From: G963692885 sp964658655 | GTDB taxonomy: Bacteria; Acidobacteriota; Terriglobia; Terriglobales; Acidobacteriaceae | NCBI GenBank assembly: GCA_964658655.1 | Contig: CAZZZL010000016.1 | Coordinates: forward strand, 10,444 to 74,443 | Reading direction: 5' to 3' | DNA: 64,000 bases | Shown here: in pieces, positions 34,701 through 43,617 of the stretch | Position numbering within the stretch: the stretch's first letter is position 1 | How the letters are laid out: every line of letters starts with the position of its first letter | Position numbers and translations under genes: made by a program | The notes under the pieces: model-generated | What the model was told of the DNA's origin: nothing | Database searches by the model: none | Seen by the model: the letters and a program-made list of their open reading frames with translations, nothing else

Positions 34701-37211
34701 CATGGTGGAGATAGAACAGACACCGTTGGCCCCAAGTGGGTGAGAGCCCAGGATTGCGGTGCCGTCCTTGAGCGTGACGTATCCCGTTGGTGTGGATCCA
34801 TTGTTATTCGTGACCGTTGTAGTCAGGGTGACCGGGGTGCCGACAATCGATGTGCCGGCGCTCGACGCCAGTGTCGTCACTGTTGTCGCCTGGTTGATAC
34901 GCTCGGTCACGGTAGTGGAGGTCGCGGCGGCATTGGCGCTGTCGCCGGCATATTGTGCAGACAGATAGTGAGTGCCTACGCTGAAACCCTGGCTGAGTTG
35001 AGCCATGCCTGAAGCGCTCAGTGGCACAGACCCCAGCGCCGTCCCACCGTCATAGAAAACCACGTTGCCGGCAGGCGTGCCGCTCGCATCCGCTACCGTG
35101 AGTGTAAGCGTTACTGTGCTGGCGACAATAGCTGAAGGCGACGGCGATACTGAGAATGCAAGCGCGGGTTGCTGCTTGATCACCTCGACATACGGCAGGG
35201 ATATACTCGATGCGTTGTTGGCATCGCCCGAGTAGCTTGCAGTGAACGTATGTGATCCAAGCGAGAGTGCCTGGATCGTGCAGGTCGCGGTGCCACCGGC
35301 GTTAATCGTTACAGCGGTGCACCAGTTGTAGCTGCCTTCCGAAAAAGTTATGGTCCCGGTACGACCGGTGTCGTCGCTGCTGACGGTTGCCGTCAGCGTC
35401 AGTGGCTGCGTCAGCAGGCCGGGATTCGGCCTGCCGGACAGTGAGACCGAGGTGACATCGACACTCAGCACCTCGCCATAGATGATGTCCACTGGTGTTT
35501 CATGAGGCGCGTTGGACGGCCAGCTAATTGAGCCAGTGACGGACGGTCCTGTCTGCGTGGGTGCAAATTCCACAGCCATACTGCAGGAACCGGACGGCGC
35601 GATCGGGGATTGCCCACAGGTGGTGGTTCCTTCGTCGAGGGCCGCCTGGTTGAGAATCGGCGTGCTTAGCAGGAGGGGAACATTGCCCGGGTTGTACATC
35701 CACTCCATCACAGGAGCCGAAATTTTGCCGACCTTCATCGTTGGGAACTGAGGCAGCGTCAGCAGCGAGCCATTCACTTCGCGAACGCGGTTGTGAAAGG
35801 TGTCGGCCAGCCATATGTTGCCGGTGGGATCGAAGAACAGGCCGTAAGGTCCATAAAGGCTGGCCTGGCTGGATGGGCCACCATCTCCGTCGAACTGCTC
35901 GCCGTCGGTTCCAATGACAGACTGGATCGTCAGCTGCGAGGAGTTCAGGATGACGCGGATCCGGTTATTGCCTGAATCCGCGATAAAAAGATCGCCTGCG
36001 GGATCGAAAACGACTGCCGCCGGCGAATTCAGTTGTGCCTCGCTCGGAGTTCCATTGTCACCCCCGAAGCCTCGCTCGCCGGTTCCGGTCGAGGTTGAAA
36101 TGGTGGAGGCATTGTTCTGAGTCGTGACGAGTCTTACGCGCTGGTTCTCAAGATCAGCAATAGCGATCGCACCATCGCCGCGCACCGCAACCCCGTAGGG
36201 ATCATTCAGTTCGGCAGACGTGGCTGCGCCTTCGCCGTTGTAGCCCGCTGCGCCGGTGCCGGCTACCGTAAAGATATTGCCGGATGCGATGTTGACCATG
36301 CGGACCGCATTGTTGCCGCTGTCCGCAATCACCAAATCGCCGCCCGGTGTGAGCGCCAGTCCGCGTGGAGCTGCCAGAAGCGCGCTGTTTGCAGGAACGC
36401 CATTTCCGTAGAAGCCGTTGGCATTGATCTGTCCGGCGAACGTGCTGATCACGCCCGAATTCGCATTGACTAGGCGAACGACGTTGTTACCGCTGTCCGC
36501 GATATACAGATTGCCTGCGCCATCGATGGCAATGCCCGAGGGGTCATTCAACTGGGCGGCTGTTGCAAGTCCTCCATCGCCGCTGGCTCCGGGACTTCCG
36601 TTGCCGGCAACAGTAGAGATGAGCCCCGTTCTTGCATCCACCCTTCGCACGCGATTATTGCTGGAATCGCAGAGGAAGAGATTTCCGGCAGCATCCACGG
36701 CAATGCCGGAAGGCAAAAAAATAGGTGCAGATGTTGCGGCGACCCCATCCCTTTGGTAAATCCACTCTGCATCGCCTGCAACGGTATTGATGGTCCCTGG
36801 AACCAGCACCGGCAGACTCCCTCGTGCCATACCGCTTAGCGGCGCACTTGCCAGCACCTGGCTGCCGGACATCGCCAGCACTGCTCCCTGTCGTACGCCG
36901 GGATAGAGGGGCGCAAATACAACGCTGAGCGTGCAACTCTGACCTGCAGTCAGGCCTGGATTACCGCTGCAGCTGCCTTCCGAAGCGATGGCAAAATCCA
37001 GATTCGCAGAACCACCGGTAAGCGTTGCGAACGAAGTAATCTGCCCGCTGACCTGCGCAGTGAGTGTGACAGTCACTGGCTGCGAGGTGGACCCGACGGC
37101 CGTGCTTCCTGAGAAGGTGGTGGGTGTCTCGGTCACCTGGGCGGAGGCTCCTAGGGCCATTACGATTCCACACGCCACAACCAGCGCCGACTGCTTTACT
37201 GCCTGAAGCAT
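31761..37211 (-). CDS. Giant secreted NHL-repeat and Ig-like-repeat protein
   Basis: 1816 residues. Signal peptide (ALVVACGIVMALGASAQ), then an ASPM/HYDIN-like domain (about 30-130), about six NHL/propeller repeats (about 150-490; pattern GDGGPA-AQL-P-GIA-D-GNLYIADSGNNRVR), a second short Ig-like domain, and about twelve Big_3-type Ig repeats (about 590-1640; pattern TLTATV, G-V-F-DG, LGSHTVTA-Y-GD). The C-terminus has a Ser-rich segment, a hydrophobic helix (FLCFLPFGLFLGLLAG), basic residues, a second hydrophobic helix and a lipobox-like VSGCGG near residue 1785. It is probably a surface or matrix adhesin. It is coupled to the beta-barrel gene at 31174. The function of the repeats is structural; the ligand is unknown. 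Confidence 0.85.
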   Translation of the reverse strand: MLQAVKQSALVVACGIVMALGASAQVTETPTTFSGSTAVGSTSQPVTVTLTAQVSGQITSFATLTGGSANLDFAIASEGSCSGNPGLTAGQSCTLSVVFAPLYPGVRQGAVLAMSGSQVLASAPLSGMARGSLPVLVPGTINTVAGDAEWIYQRDGVAATSAPIFLPSGIAVDAAGNLFLCDSSNNRVRRVDARTGLISTVAGNGSPGASGDGGLATAAQLNDPSGIAIDGAGNLYIADSGNNVVRLVNANSGVISTFAGQINANGFYGNGVPANSALLAAPRGLALTPGGDLVIADSGNNAVRMVNIASGNIFTVAGTGAAGYNGEGAATSAELNDPYGVAVRGDGAIAIADLENQRVRLVTTQNNASTISTSTGTGERGFGGDNGTPSEAQLNSPAAVVFDPAGDLFIADSGNNRIRVILNSSQLTIQSVIGTDGEQFDGDGGPSSQASLYGPYGLFFDPTGNIWLADTFHNRVREVNGSLLTLPQFPTMKVGKISAPVMEWMYNPGNVPLLLSTPILNQAALDEGTTTCGQSPIAPSGSCSMAVEFAPTQTGPSVTGSISWPSNAPHETPVDIIYGEVLSVDVTSVSLSGRPNPGLLTQPLTLTATVSSDDTGRTGTITFSEGSYNWCTAVTINAGGTATCTIQALSLGSHTFTASYSGDANNASSISLPYVEVIKQQPALAFSVSPSPSAIVASTVTLTLTVADASGTPAGNVVFYDGGTALGSVPLSASGMAQLSQGFSVGTHYLSAQYAGDSANAAATSTTVTERINQATTVTTLASSAGTSIVGTPVTLTTTVTNNNGSTPTGYVTLKDGTAILGSHPLGANGVCSISTMLSPGTHSVVAVYSGDTNDSVSSSTALTETIVQIATVTTLGTNANPLSAGATLRLTAAVILAPGETAYGPLTGSVTFYDGATAIGPGPVAIDANEQAILSIATLAVGSHALTVRFNGDTDYSASTSAPLSQAVQETSTQTVLTSAASTTLMGKPAIFTVVVTSATGIPTGQVSFRDGPTQLGSVRLGANGTASFAITTLSRGAHAITAVYSGDSDYTASVSPAVALSVQLALPVLTLGGPTNAIDAGTPATFVANLTTPGIAPTGTLLLLDGATRIGAATITGSTTYSFSIATLLIGTHTVTASYAGDINNTAATSAPVTVTIRQALSTTALAASANPLTLGNPLTLTATVSSGSPNAGGPVRFFDGPVLLGTSALGNHGTASFSPAGLALGSHSLTVVYSGDTNHGASGSTPLSVLVVQAATVTLNSNNNPSASGQSVTFTAQIGPGGTIAASGIATFHDNGVLIVTVPLNGGGAAILTSSALAVGSHIITVSYGGDQHFSTSSAQLVQTIRNANTQLTITSSANPAVYKQPLTLTATVMSDGGTATGNVTFTDAGAPIGSGLLNAAGVASLTLSTLAPGAHAIVANYPGDGKAEASASTPLSLTVKQTTAVAVSAGSNPAQTLSGITLTARVTNAGAAPATGSVVFADAGTTIGTANVDFTSNAILKLPGMNAGFHTITASYPGDGSDFASASAPYQETVQLRPTATTLAGSATDLTNPQQVTLIAVVDGQGTTPPTGTVTFTSGTVTLGQAAISPTGVATITVLFSQPTSVVVATYPGDANYAASQSGNTTIAAGTAPQFTLSANAQSITLVSHQHTMLQVNIGSVKGFSDTIALGCLGLPQEGTCTFTPSQLKLAANGTATASLLVDTGDPLGAGTGAAARSNTRPLRPGGDTFLCFLPFGLFLGLLAGKKGRAARQRLGMKCMLAVAIAFAVGVSGCGGLNTNGTAPGTYTIKVVGTAQGSGITETQTITLVVTQ

Positions 37212-37865
37212 TGCTTACCCCGTTATTCCGTAATCGCGTCTCTTGGTAGAGAGGTCTCAAAGGAAGTTATCGGCACGCAAGCAAAGCAAGCGCATGGCTA
37301 GAAAGAAGCAGTGACAGAATGCAGTACGAGATGCAACGTATTCTGGCGCTCGACAGGTTGTGATCACACCATGACTTCTATCTGGGGATGACAGTGATCC
37401 GTTCGCTGCATGCTGGAATGTATCAACCGGCTATCCGCTCGAGAATGTCACAAGGCGCTGGACGAAGATCCTTTGGGACTAGCCTGCAGTTCGCCATCAG
37501 GTAGCTCGCGACAGCAACGACAACCTCAATGTCGACGTCTCTGCGGTGGCAGCAACCAACGTGAACCTGCAGGAAATGGTCGCGCAGGAGCGGTTTCGCA
37601 AAATCTTTTCTATCGGCTCGCAGTTGTCGTTAGTGACCGTTGCGTCAGCGACTCAGGGACATACCGGCTTGAGCAGCAAAGTTTGTGAGAGCCTTAAGCC
37701 GTGGCGTGTCGCTGCGCAGGAGGCGATCGCGCGACTCTACACTTAATCCCGGCCCGGGAATATAAGAGAATTGCGAAATGTCTTGGAGCGGGCCAGCATC
37801 CTGTTAAATCATGAATGCGAGTTAGGTGCCGACACATTCTGTTCAGTGCGCAGGTCAGCAGACGC
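37212..37865. other. Intergenic region between Ig/NHL gene and cobalamin operon
   Basis: About 650 bases. A rightward open frame (37501-37746) has a plausible amino-acid mix (NLQEMVAQERFRKIF) but begins after a stop without a ribosome binding site and is not recognised; it may be a fragment. No terminator hairpin for the cobalamin operon was found. Confidence 0.35.
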
Positions 37866-38615
37866 TCATGAAGCAGAGCTTGTTGTTTGCGGAAGCAATG
37901 GCGCCATCGCGTGACCTATCAGGAGCAGTAGCGGCGATGGCCCGCAGGTAAGCCTCGACAGATCCTTCAGACTGCAGGTGACATAGCTTTGGAGACTTGT
38001 TCCCACGTGCGACATTGCACAGCAGGGTGTGGACGCTTGCATCCCGGCCGCGGCCAGCTCTGTGGCGATCCGCTCGAGATCACGGCCGGGCATATAAACA
38101 AGTAACATCGCATCGGCAGGCAGAAGACCCTCCCAGATCGGAGTGCCATTTTTTTCGCTGGCGTGATGGCCGGTGCAAAAGATCAACTTCGATGCACTTG
38201 TCCTGTCTGTCAAGGGAAGTCCTAGCGCAGCCCCTGCCGCAAATGCAGCGGTGACACCGGGCACCACTTCGTACGGGATACGCTGGTCGACAAGCGCGGC
38301 GATCTCTTCTCCGGCGCGGCCGAATATCAGTGGATCTCCACTCTTAAGTCGTACGACAGACTTGCCTGCGTGGGCGGATTCGATGATGAGTGCGTGGATG
38401 TCAGCCTGGCTGATGCTTGGTCGGCCACACCTTTTGCCAACGCTTCTCACCAAGGCATCTGCATGAACCAGGTCCAATACTTCCTGTGATACCAGGTCAT
38501 CATGGAAGACTATGTCTGCCGTCTCAAGCAGTCGTAGCGCACGAATAGTCAATAGCTCGGGGTCGCCTGGCCCTGCGCCGACCAGATAGACTTTGCCTTT
38601 TTCTGCGTGAGTCAT
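37866..38615 (-). CDS. cobA: Uroporphyrinogen-III C-methyltransferase
   Basis: 249 residues. SAM-dependent enzyme that methylates uroporphyrinogen III at C2 and C7 to give precorrin-2, the entry step to cobalamin and siroheme. The SAM-binding start is VYLVGAGPGDPELLTIRALR. Further family landmarks are VRLKSGDPLIFGRAGEE, YEVVPGVTAAFAAGA and GLPLTDR. No fused CysG or HemD domain is present. The ATG overlaps the stop of the upstream decarboxylase gene by four bases, and it is the last gene of the leftward riboswitch-controlled operon. Placement here secures precorrin-2 supply for the corrin branch. Confidence 0.95.
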   Translation of the reverse strand: MTHAEKGKVYLVGAGPGDPELLTIRALRLLETADIVFHDDLVSQEVLDLVHADALVRSVGKRCGRPSISQADIHALIIESAHAGKSVVRLKSGDPLIFGRAGEEIAALVDQRIPYEVVPGVTAAFAAGAALGLPLTDRTSASKLIFCTGHHASEKNGTPIWEGLLPADAMLLVYMPGRDLERIATELAAAGMQASTPCCAMSHVGTSLQSYVTCSLKDLSRLTCGPSPLLLLIGHAMAPLLPQTTSSAS

Positions 38616-39724
38616 CTGTGCTCCATCTTGCTCATCGCAGCCGACAACACCACGGAAAGCTTTTGCAGGAGATTGGCATTTTCTTCTTCCGTGCGAACTG
38701 CAATGCGGAAGTATCCTGCCGGCAGATTGTCATAATTTGAGCAGTCGCGCAAAACTATCGAATGAGCAACGATCATAAGCCGCCAAAAGGATTCCGAAGA
38801 GACAACGGCGGGCAGGCGAATGAGCAAAAAATTCGCACCGGAAGGAAAACTCTGAATGCCCAGCGACGACAGCCCGTTGCGTAACGACACTCTCCGTTGG
38901 CTATTGCGGGCTCTGCTTTCTGTAGCGAACGATTCATCGTAAAGCCCAGCGGCGACTGCACGCGAAGCAAGTGTCGTGATGGGCCAGGGTGGAAGATTTT
39001 CATTCATTGCAGTTGCGATGCTTTCGCTGGTCGAACAGTAGGCGACCCTCAGACCCGGTATCCCATGAAGCTTCGTCACTGAGCGAAAAACGATCAGGTT
39101 TGCGTACTGATGGACGTGTGCCGTAAGCGAATCAACCGGCGCGTAATCGATAAACGCTTCGTCGAGAAGAACCGTTATCTTCCGTTCAGCACATCGTGTC
39201 ACAAGCTCGATAAGAAATTGCTTGCCGGTGAGTATTCCCGATGGATTCTGTGGATTGGCCAGCAGTATGGCGTCATGGTCGCCATCGAGTAGCGCGTTCA
39301 TGTCATAACGAAAGCTGTGCTCATGCTGCAGATAATAGCGTTCAATCGCTACTCCAACCCTCTCTAAACTGCGCCGGTACTCCACGAATGCGGGTACAGG
39401 CAACAGGCAGCGTTTGACCCTGCAGGTACGCAGCGCGCATTCCAGTAATGGAACGAAACCATTGGCGACAACAAGGTTTCCCGTAGATACACCGCAGTAC
39501 GCGGCGATCGCTTGTTTAAGGGCACCCTCCTCGAGGTCAGGATAAGTAGTGAGATTACATAAGTCCTTCATTGATGCTTGCAAGCTCGAAATGACTGCGG
39601 CGGGCGGCCCATCGGGATTGATGTTGGCGCTGAAGTCCATTAATTGTGAGGCGGGTATATTGAAGCGCCTCGAGATCTGACTGAGTTGGCCACCGTGCAA
39701 TGGAACCCCGAAGCTGTCGATCAT
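38612..39724 (-). CDS. cobD: Threonine-phosphate decarboxylase (PLP-dependent, CobD/CobC type)
   Basis: 370 residues. Makes (R)-1-amino-2-propanol O-2-phosphate from threonine phosphate, the linker of the nucleotide loop. The fold-type I aminotransferase signature is clear: DFSANINPDGPP at the start, LLANPQNPSG, LLDEAFIDYAP, and the PLP lysine in RSVTKLHGIPGLRVAY. It resembles histidinol-phosphate aminotransferase, but the location between cbiB and cobA settles the call. The symbol is the Salmonella name; the Pseudomonas name is cobC. It overlaps both neighbours by four bases. No threonine kinase (PduX) gene is in the window. Confidence 0.92.
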   Translation of the reverse strand: MIDSFGVPLHGGQLSQISRRFNIPASQLMDFSANINPDGPPAAVISSLQASMKDLCNLTTYPDLEEGALKQAIAAYCGVSTGNLVVANGFVPLLECALRTCRVKRCLLPVPAFVEYRRSLERVGVAIERYYLQHEHSFRYDMNALLDGDHDAILLANPQNPSGILTGKQFLIELVTRCAERKITVLLDEAFIDYAPVDSLTAHVHQYANLIVFRSVTKLHGIPGLRVAYCSTSESIATAMNENLPPWPITTLASRAVAAGLYDESFATESRARNSQRRVSLRNGLSSLGIQSFPSGANFLLIRLPAVVSSESFWRLMIVAHSIVLRDCSNYDNLPAGYFRIAVRTEEENANLLQKLSVVLSAAMSKMEHR

Positions 39725-40704
39725 GGCCGCGCCCCGGACGGTTTGTAGGATGAAGCCAACGCTGCGCCGATTGTGCCACAGGCCACTGTAAGTAAAGTGA
39801 CGACGGACACCAACCGGACTGCGCTCTGCGCTTTGTGAGCCGATGGCTCTGGAAATCCACTTCCGATCCTTTCTGCTCGAATCATCTCGCCGCCGTAGGT
39901 GTTGTCGCCTCCCAATTGAACATGTAGCGCACCGGCCAATGCACTCTCCGGCTGGCCTGCATTGGGACTTTTATGTTTGTCCCCATCGCGTAGAAAGGTC
40001 TGCCATGCGGCCTTCGTATCCGCGCAAGGCTGCAAGGCGGAAGCTGTGACAATTGCTGCCGCAGTCAGTCGCGCGGGAAGATAATTAGCCGCGTCATCGA
40101 GACGAGCAGCCGTTTTGCCAAAGTAGAAATATCGTTTGTCAGTATGGCCAATCATGGAATCCAATGTATTGATGGCTTTGTAGGCGAGCGCAAGAGGCAC
40201 GCCGCCGAGCGTTAAATAAAAGAGCGGCGCGACGATACCGTCGGATGCACTTTCAGCGAGGGTCTCGATGACAGCGCGACAGATTCCCGCGCTGTCAAGA
40301 TGCGCAGTGTCACGTCCGACAATGCGCGAAAGACGGAGACGGGCATGCGGCAGGTCGACTGCACTCAATGCGTTAATGACGGAGAGTGCCTCTTCCTCAA
40401 GGTTGTGAGCAGCAAGGCAGTTCCATGAAAGGACGATCTCAAGAATGTGGCCTGCAAGGTGAGATCGGTCATATACAGAGCGGATCAGCTTTCTGCTGAT
40501 GTACCAGCTCCCGGCAACGACCGTAACCGTGAGCGCTGAGCCTGAAAGAAATTCTGCAAGCTTGCCCTGCTCGGGGCGGCGTAATGCAACTTCGCCATGG
40601 TTCACTGCGACGCCGATAAGTCGGACGGGGTGAGGAAACCACTCGGGATCTCCTGCGAGACAATCTAAAAGCCACGCCGCGGCTACCAGCTTGTAACGTT
40701 TCAG
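39721..40704 (-). CDS. cbiB: Adenosylcobinamide-phosphate synthase
   Basis: About 327 residues, inner-membrane enzyme joining adenosylcobyric acid with aminopropanol phosphate. Landmarks are AAWLLDCLAGDPEWFPHPVRLIG at the start (first part of the family's usual N-terminus), ETLAESASDGIVAPLFY, LALAYKAINTLDSMIGHTD, and NAGQPESALAGAL. The open frame extends to 40842, which would overlap cobQ by 142 bases and add 46 unrelated residues. A CTG at 40704 with AAGGAG eight bases upstream, overlapping the cobQ stop as CTGA, fits the family length better. The CTG start is an inference. Confidence 0.9.
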   Translation of the reverse strand: MKRYKLVAAAWLLDCLAGDPEWFPHPVRLIGVAVNHGEVALRRPEQGKLAEFLSGSALTVTVVAGSWYISRKLIRSVYDRSHLAGHILEIVLSWNCLAAHNLEEEALSVINALSAVDLPHARLRLSRIVGRDTAHLDSAGICRAVIETLAESASDGIVAPLFYLTLGGVPLALAYKAINTLDSMIGHTDKRYFYFGKTAARLDDAANYLPARLTAAAIVTASALQPCADTKAAWQTFLRDGDKHKSPNAGQPESALAGALHVQLGGDNTYGGEMIRAERIGSGFPEPSAHKAQSAVRLVSVVTLLTVACGTIGAALASSYKPSGARP

Positions 40705-42269
40705 CGGAGTCGCTCCTTCGTCGAATTGAACTCTGTCGATGTGTACTTCAGTCCGGCCCAGTAAAAAATTCGGGGCAGATCCATGGACTGTCGCACTGTC
40801 TCCGCGAGGAGAGCAAACGACTCGTCCCGCTTTTGGCTCCATTTGTCGTAGCGGATAGCAGGGGAAAGATGATGAAAGTTGCGAGCGGCCGCAATAAAGG
40901 TGTGACGGAAACCGTCGTCATCAAAGATGCCGTGCAGATAGGTTCCGAAAACCCGCGTGTCTTCAGAAATGCAGCCGTCACATTCATCTTCATGCAAAAT
41001 CGCGAAGGAGTGCGCACCCTGCGCATACACCGTTTCACCAACGTGTATTTCATAACCATTGAAAGTCGCAGGCGCTACCGGCTGACCGAAAAGTCTGTGA
41101 TGCGACATCCGTCCTCGCACCTGTCGCGTGAGCTTCTCTGCATTCATTTGAGTGGAGAATGGCAGCAAGCCCAACCCTTCTGCCTGGCCACCATGCTCCA
41201 TTGCGAATCGGTCGATAATCGTGGTGCCCAGCATCTGCATACCTCCGCAGATACCGACGACGAGACCGTTGTGCGAGTGCTCGATGATGCTTGAATCGAT
41301 GCCAAGTCGGCGCATCCAAAGCAGGTCTGCAACGGTTTGCTTGCTGCCCGGAAGAATAATGATGTCGGCCGAAGCTAACTGCATTGCATCACGACAAAAA
41401 TGCAAGCTCACGGATGGCTCATGACGCAACGCATCAAAGTCGGTAAAGTTTGAAAATGACGGAAGCGCAACAACTGCGATTCGCAATGGCCTGTCGCTTG
41501 TTTTATCTGGGGACCACGTATGCCGTCCACTTTCCGCGGTTTGAAGCCCGAGACTATCCTCCTCCTCGAGCGCAAGGCCCGGCATGTACGGGACGATGCC
41601 GACGCATGGTTTCTGGAGTCGGTCCTCCATCATGTGGATACCCGGCTCGAGCAGCGCTGCGTCGCCGCGAAATTTATTGATGACGAAACCCCGGATGCGC
41701 GCCTGCTCGGACGGCTCCAGTAGATGAACTGTTCCAAACAACGATCCGAAAACACCACCGCGGTCAATGTCGCCGACTAGCAGGCAGCTCGCGTTCGCCA
41801 GGTCAGCCATGCGCATGTTAACAATGTCATGCTGCTTTAGATTGATTTCTGCTGGCGAGCCGGCACCCTCGAGGATGATCAATTCATGCTGAGCCGCGAG
41901 GATTTCGTAACTTTCGCGCACGACAGGCAGTAGTTCATCGACGCGGCGCTGATGATAGTCCGACGCTGAAAGTTTCCCCCATATTCTGCCGCGGACTACG
42001 ATCTGCGAGGTCATGTCGCCGGCAGGTTTCAGCAGGATCGGATTCATATGCACTGAGGCAGGAATGCGCGCTGCTTCAGCTTGCAAGGCCTGGGCCCGGC
42101 CAATCTCCAGTCCTTCCACGGTCGCGGCGGAATTGAGCGACATGTTCTGCGATTTGAACGGGGCGACGCTCACGCCCGCATCGGCGAAAATACGACAGAG
42201 CGCGGCAGTAAGCAGTGACTTGCCGACATGCGAACTCGTACCGAGTACCATGATTGCGCTCGCCCTCAT
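40701..42269 (-). CDS. cobQ: Cobyric acid synthase
   Basis: 522 residues. ATP- and glutamine-dependent amidation of the b, d, e and g carboxylates of adenosylcobyrinic acid a,c-diamide. The N-terminal synthetase domain has the P-loop-like IMVLGTSSHVGKSLLTAAL and FKSQNMSLNSA. The C-terminal glutamine amidotransferase domain has the nucleophile in GICGGMQMLG and the histidine in GTYLHGIFD. Length is normal (about 490-520). It overlaps bluB by four bases upstream and cbiB downstream. Confidence 0.95.
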   Translation of the reverse strand: MRASAIMVLGTSSHVGKSLLTAALCRIFADAGVSVAPFKSQNMSLNSAATVEGLEIGRAQALQAEAARIPASVHMNPILLKPAGDMTSQIVVRGRIWGKLSASDYHQRRVDELLPVVRESYEILAAQHELIILEGAGSPAEINLKQHDIVNMRMADLANASCLLVGDIDRGGVFGSLFGTVHLLEPSEQARIRGFVINKFRGDAALLEPGIHMMEDRLQKPCVGIVPYMPGLALEEEDSLGLQTAESGRHTWSPDKTSDRPLRIAVVALPSFSNFTDFDALRHEPSVSLHFCRDAMQLASADIIILPGSKQTVADLLWMRRLGIDSSIIEHSHNGLVVGICGGMQMLGTTIIDRFAMEHGGQAEGLGLLPFSTQMNAEKLTRQVRGRMSHHRLFGQPVAPATFNGYEIHVGETVYAQGAHSFAILHEDECDGCISEDTRVFGTYLHGIFDDDGFRHTFIAAARNFHHLSPAIRYDKWSQKRDESFALLAETVRQSMDLPRIFYWAGLKYTSTEFNSTKERLR

Positions 42270-42958
42270 GTCTTTGGGCGTCTCGCACTTACGCAGTAGC
42301 TGTCGTAAGAGATGACTTCTTCCAGCGGAATGCGTGTCTCCCAGCCGAAACGCTCGAGCTCAGGTTCCGCATCGAAATGATCGACATAGCCAAGGCATAG
42401 ATATGCCACGGGCAGAATACTGGCGGGCACACCTAATATTTCTCGCAGCCGCGTCGGATCAACGATGCTTACCCAGCCGACACCGACGCCTTCGACTCGA
42501 GCGGCCAGCCAAAGATTCTGGATTGCGCAGACAGTGGAGTACACAGCCGTTTCAGGCATCGTATGGCGCCCGAGACGGTGACCCTTCTCACTTTGCGAAT
42601 CATGCAGAACACAAAGGTTCTGCGGAGCCTCCAGAATCCCCTCCAGTCTTAGACTCGCGTACTTCTCGCGGCGGGCACCGGTATATGTGTTAGTCGCTGT
42701 AGCATTAGCCTCAGTGAAAGCTTCATGAATCGCTGCACGCACAGCCTGGTCGCGGACCAAGACAAACCGCGATGGTTGCATCAGGCCGACGGAGGGAGCA
42801 CAATGCGCTGCGGACAATATCCGATGAATCAGTTCCGGAGGCAATGGCCTGTTGATAAACCCACGGCGGACATCCCGGCGCATGGCAAAAGCGCGATAAA
42901 CAGCGTCACGATCGGCTGCATTAAATTCATTCAGCTCGCATGCCGCACGGTCGACCAT
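42266..42958 (-). CDS. bluB: 5,6-dimethylbenzimidazole synthase
   Basis: 230 residues. Oxygen-dependent fragmentation of reduced FMN to dimethylbenzimidazole, the lower ligand of cobalamin. Nitroreductase-like fold. Landmarks are YRAFAMRRDVR, SAAHCAPSVGLMQPSRF, LWLAARVEGVGVGWVSI and LPVAYLCLGYVD. The ATG at 42958 overlaps the upstream stop (TAATG) and has GAGGG upstream; an in-frame start at 42976 is possible. Its presence fits aerobic growth and the oxygen-dependent ring-contraction route encoded on the other strand. Confidence 0.92.
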   Translation of the reverse strand: MVDRAACELNEFNAADRDAVYRAFAMRRDVRRGFINRPLPPELIHRILSAAHCAPSVGLMQPSRFVLVRDQAVRAAIHEAFTEANATATNTYTGARREKYASLRLEGILEAPQNLCVLHDSQSEKGHRLGRHTMPETAVYSTVCAIQNLWLAARVEGVGVGWVSIVDPTRLREILGVPASILPVAYLCLGYVDHFDAEPELERFGWETRIPLEEVISYDSYCVSARRPKT

Positions 42959-43533
42959 TACCACGCCCTCGACCACTTCGGTCCAGTTGTTGTCTCATCG
43001 CGAAGACGTGCATCGATGCCCGCGTTAAACTCGATGAGTCGTCCGAAAAGCCAGATCACATCAGAAAGCCGATTGAGGTATGCGATCACCTCCGGTTTGA
43101 CCACACCGCCGTTCTCAATGAACCGAATCGCACTCCGTTCTGCGCGACGACAGACAGTCCGCGCCACTTCATAAGCTGCGGATTCGGTGTGTGCACCTGG
43201 CAATGACCAGTCAGAGAGGATGCCTTCTATTGCTTCGATCTTATGGACAAGTTCAGTCAGCATCGCTACGTCATCATCTGAAATGGTTGGCGGCTGCTTC
43301 TTGCTTTCTGGCGGTGTGGCCAGAGCCGAACCAAGTCGGAACAAGGTACGCTGTATCGTCTCCGTCCAGGCCTTGATTTCCGCATTCTGGCAGATACTGC
43401 GAGCGAAACCGAGGACGGAATTCAGTTCATCGACGGTACCGTAAGATTCGACGCGAAGGTCGGCCTTAGAGATGCGAATGCCACCTGCAAGGCCCGTTTC
43501 TCCGCGGTCACCGCGAGTAGTTGCAATGCTCAT
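42958..43533 (-). CDS. pduO: Cob(I)alamin / corrinoid adenosyltransferase, PduO type
   Basis: 191 residues. Transfers the adenosyl group of ATP to Co(I) corrinoid. The PduO signature is TTRGDRGETGL, then VESYGTVDELNSVLGFARS; the C-terminal half has RTVCRRAERSAIRF and YLNRLSDVIWLFGRLIE. This is not the CobA/BtuR family. It has AGGAGAT before the ATG, and an 84-bp gap separates it from the phosphatase gene, so the operon may have an internal start here. It is coupled to bluB by a TAATG overlap. Confidence 0.93.
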   Translation of the reverse strand: MSIATTRGDRGETGLAGGIRISKADLRVESYGTVDELNSVLGFARSICQNAEIKAWTETIQRTLFRLGSALATPPESKKQPPTISDDDVAMLTELVHKIEAIEGILSDWSLPGAHTESAAYEVARTVCRRAERSAIRFIENGGVVKPEVIAYLNRLSDVIWLFGRLIEFNAGIDARLRDETTTGPKWSRAW

Positions 43534-43617
43534 GATTCATCTCCTGAGATAGTGAATTGTTGCGGATAGTAAAGATCTCCAGGCTCCATGGGGAACTTGG
43601 AATCAGTGGAATGCGCT

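Noticed and set aside
37501..37746. Open frame of about 80 codons with NLQEMVAQERFRKIF
   Set aside because: Amino-acid mix is plausible, but there is no good start or ribosome binding site and I could not match a family.
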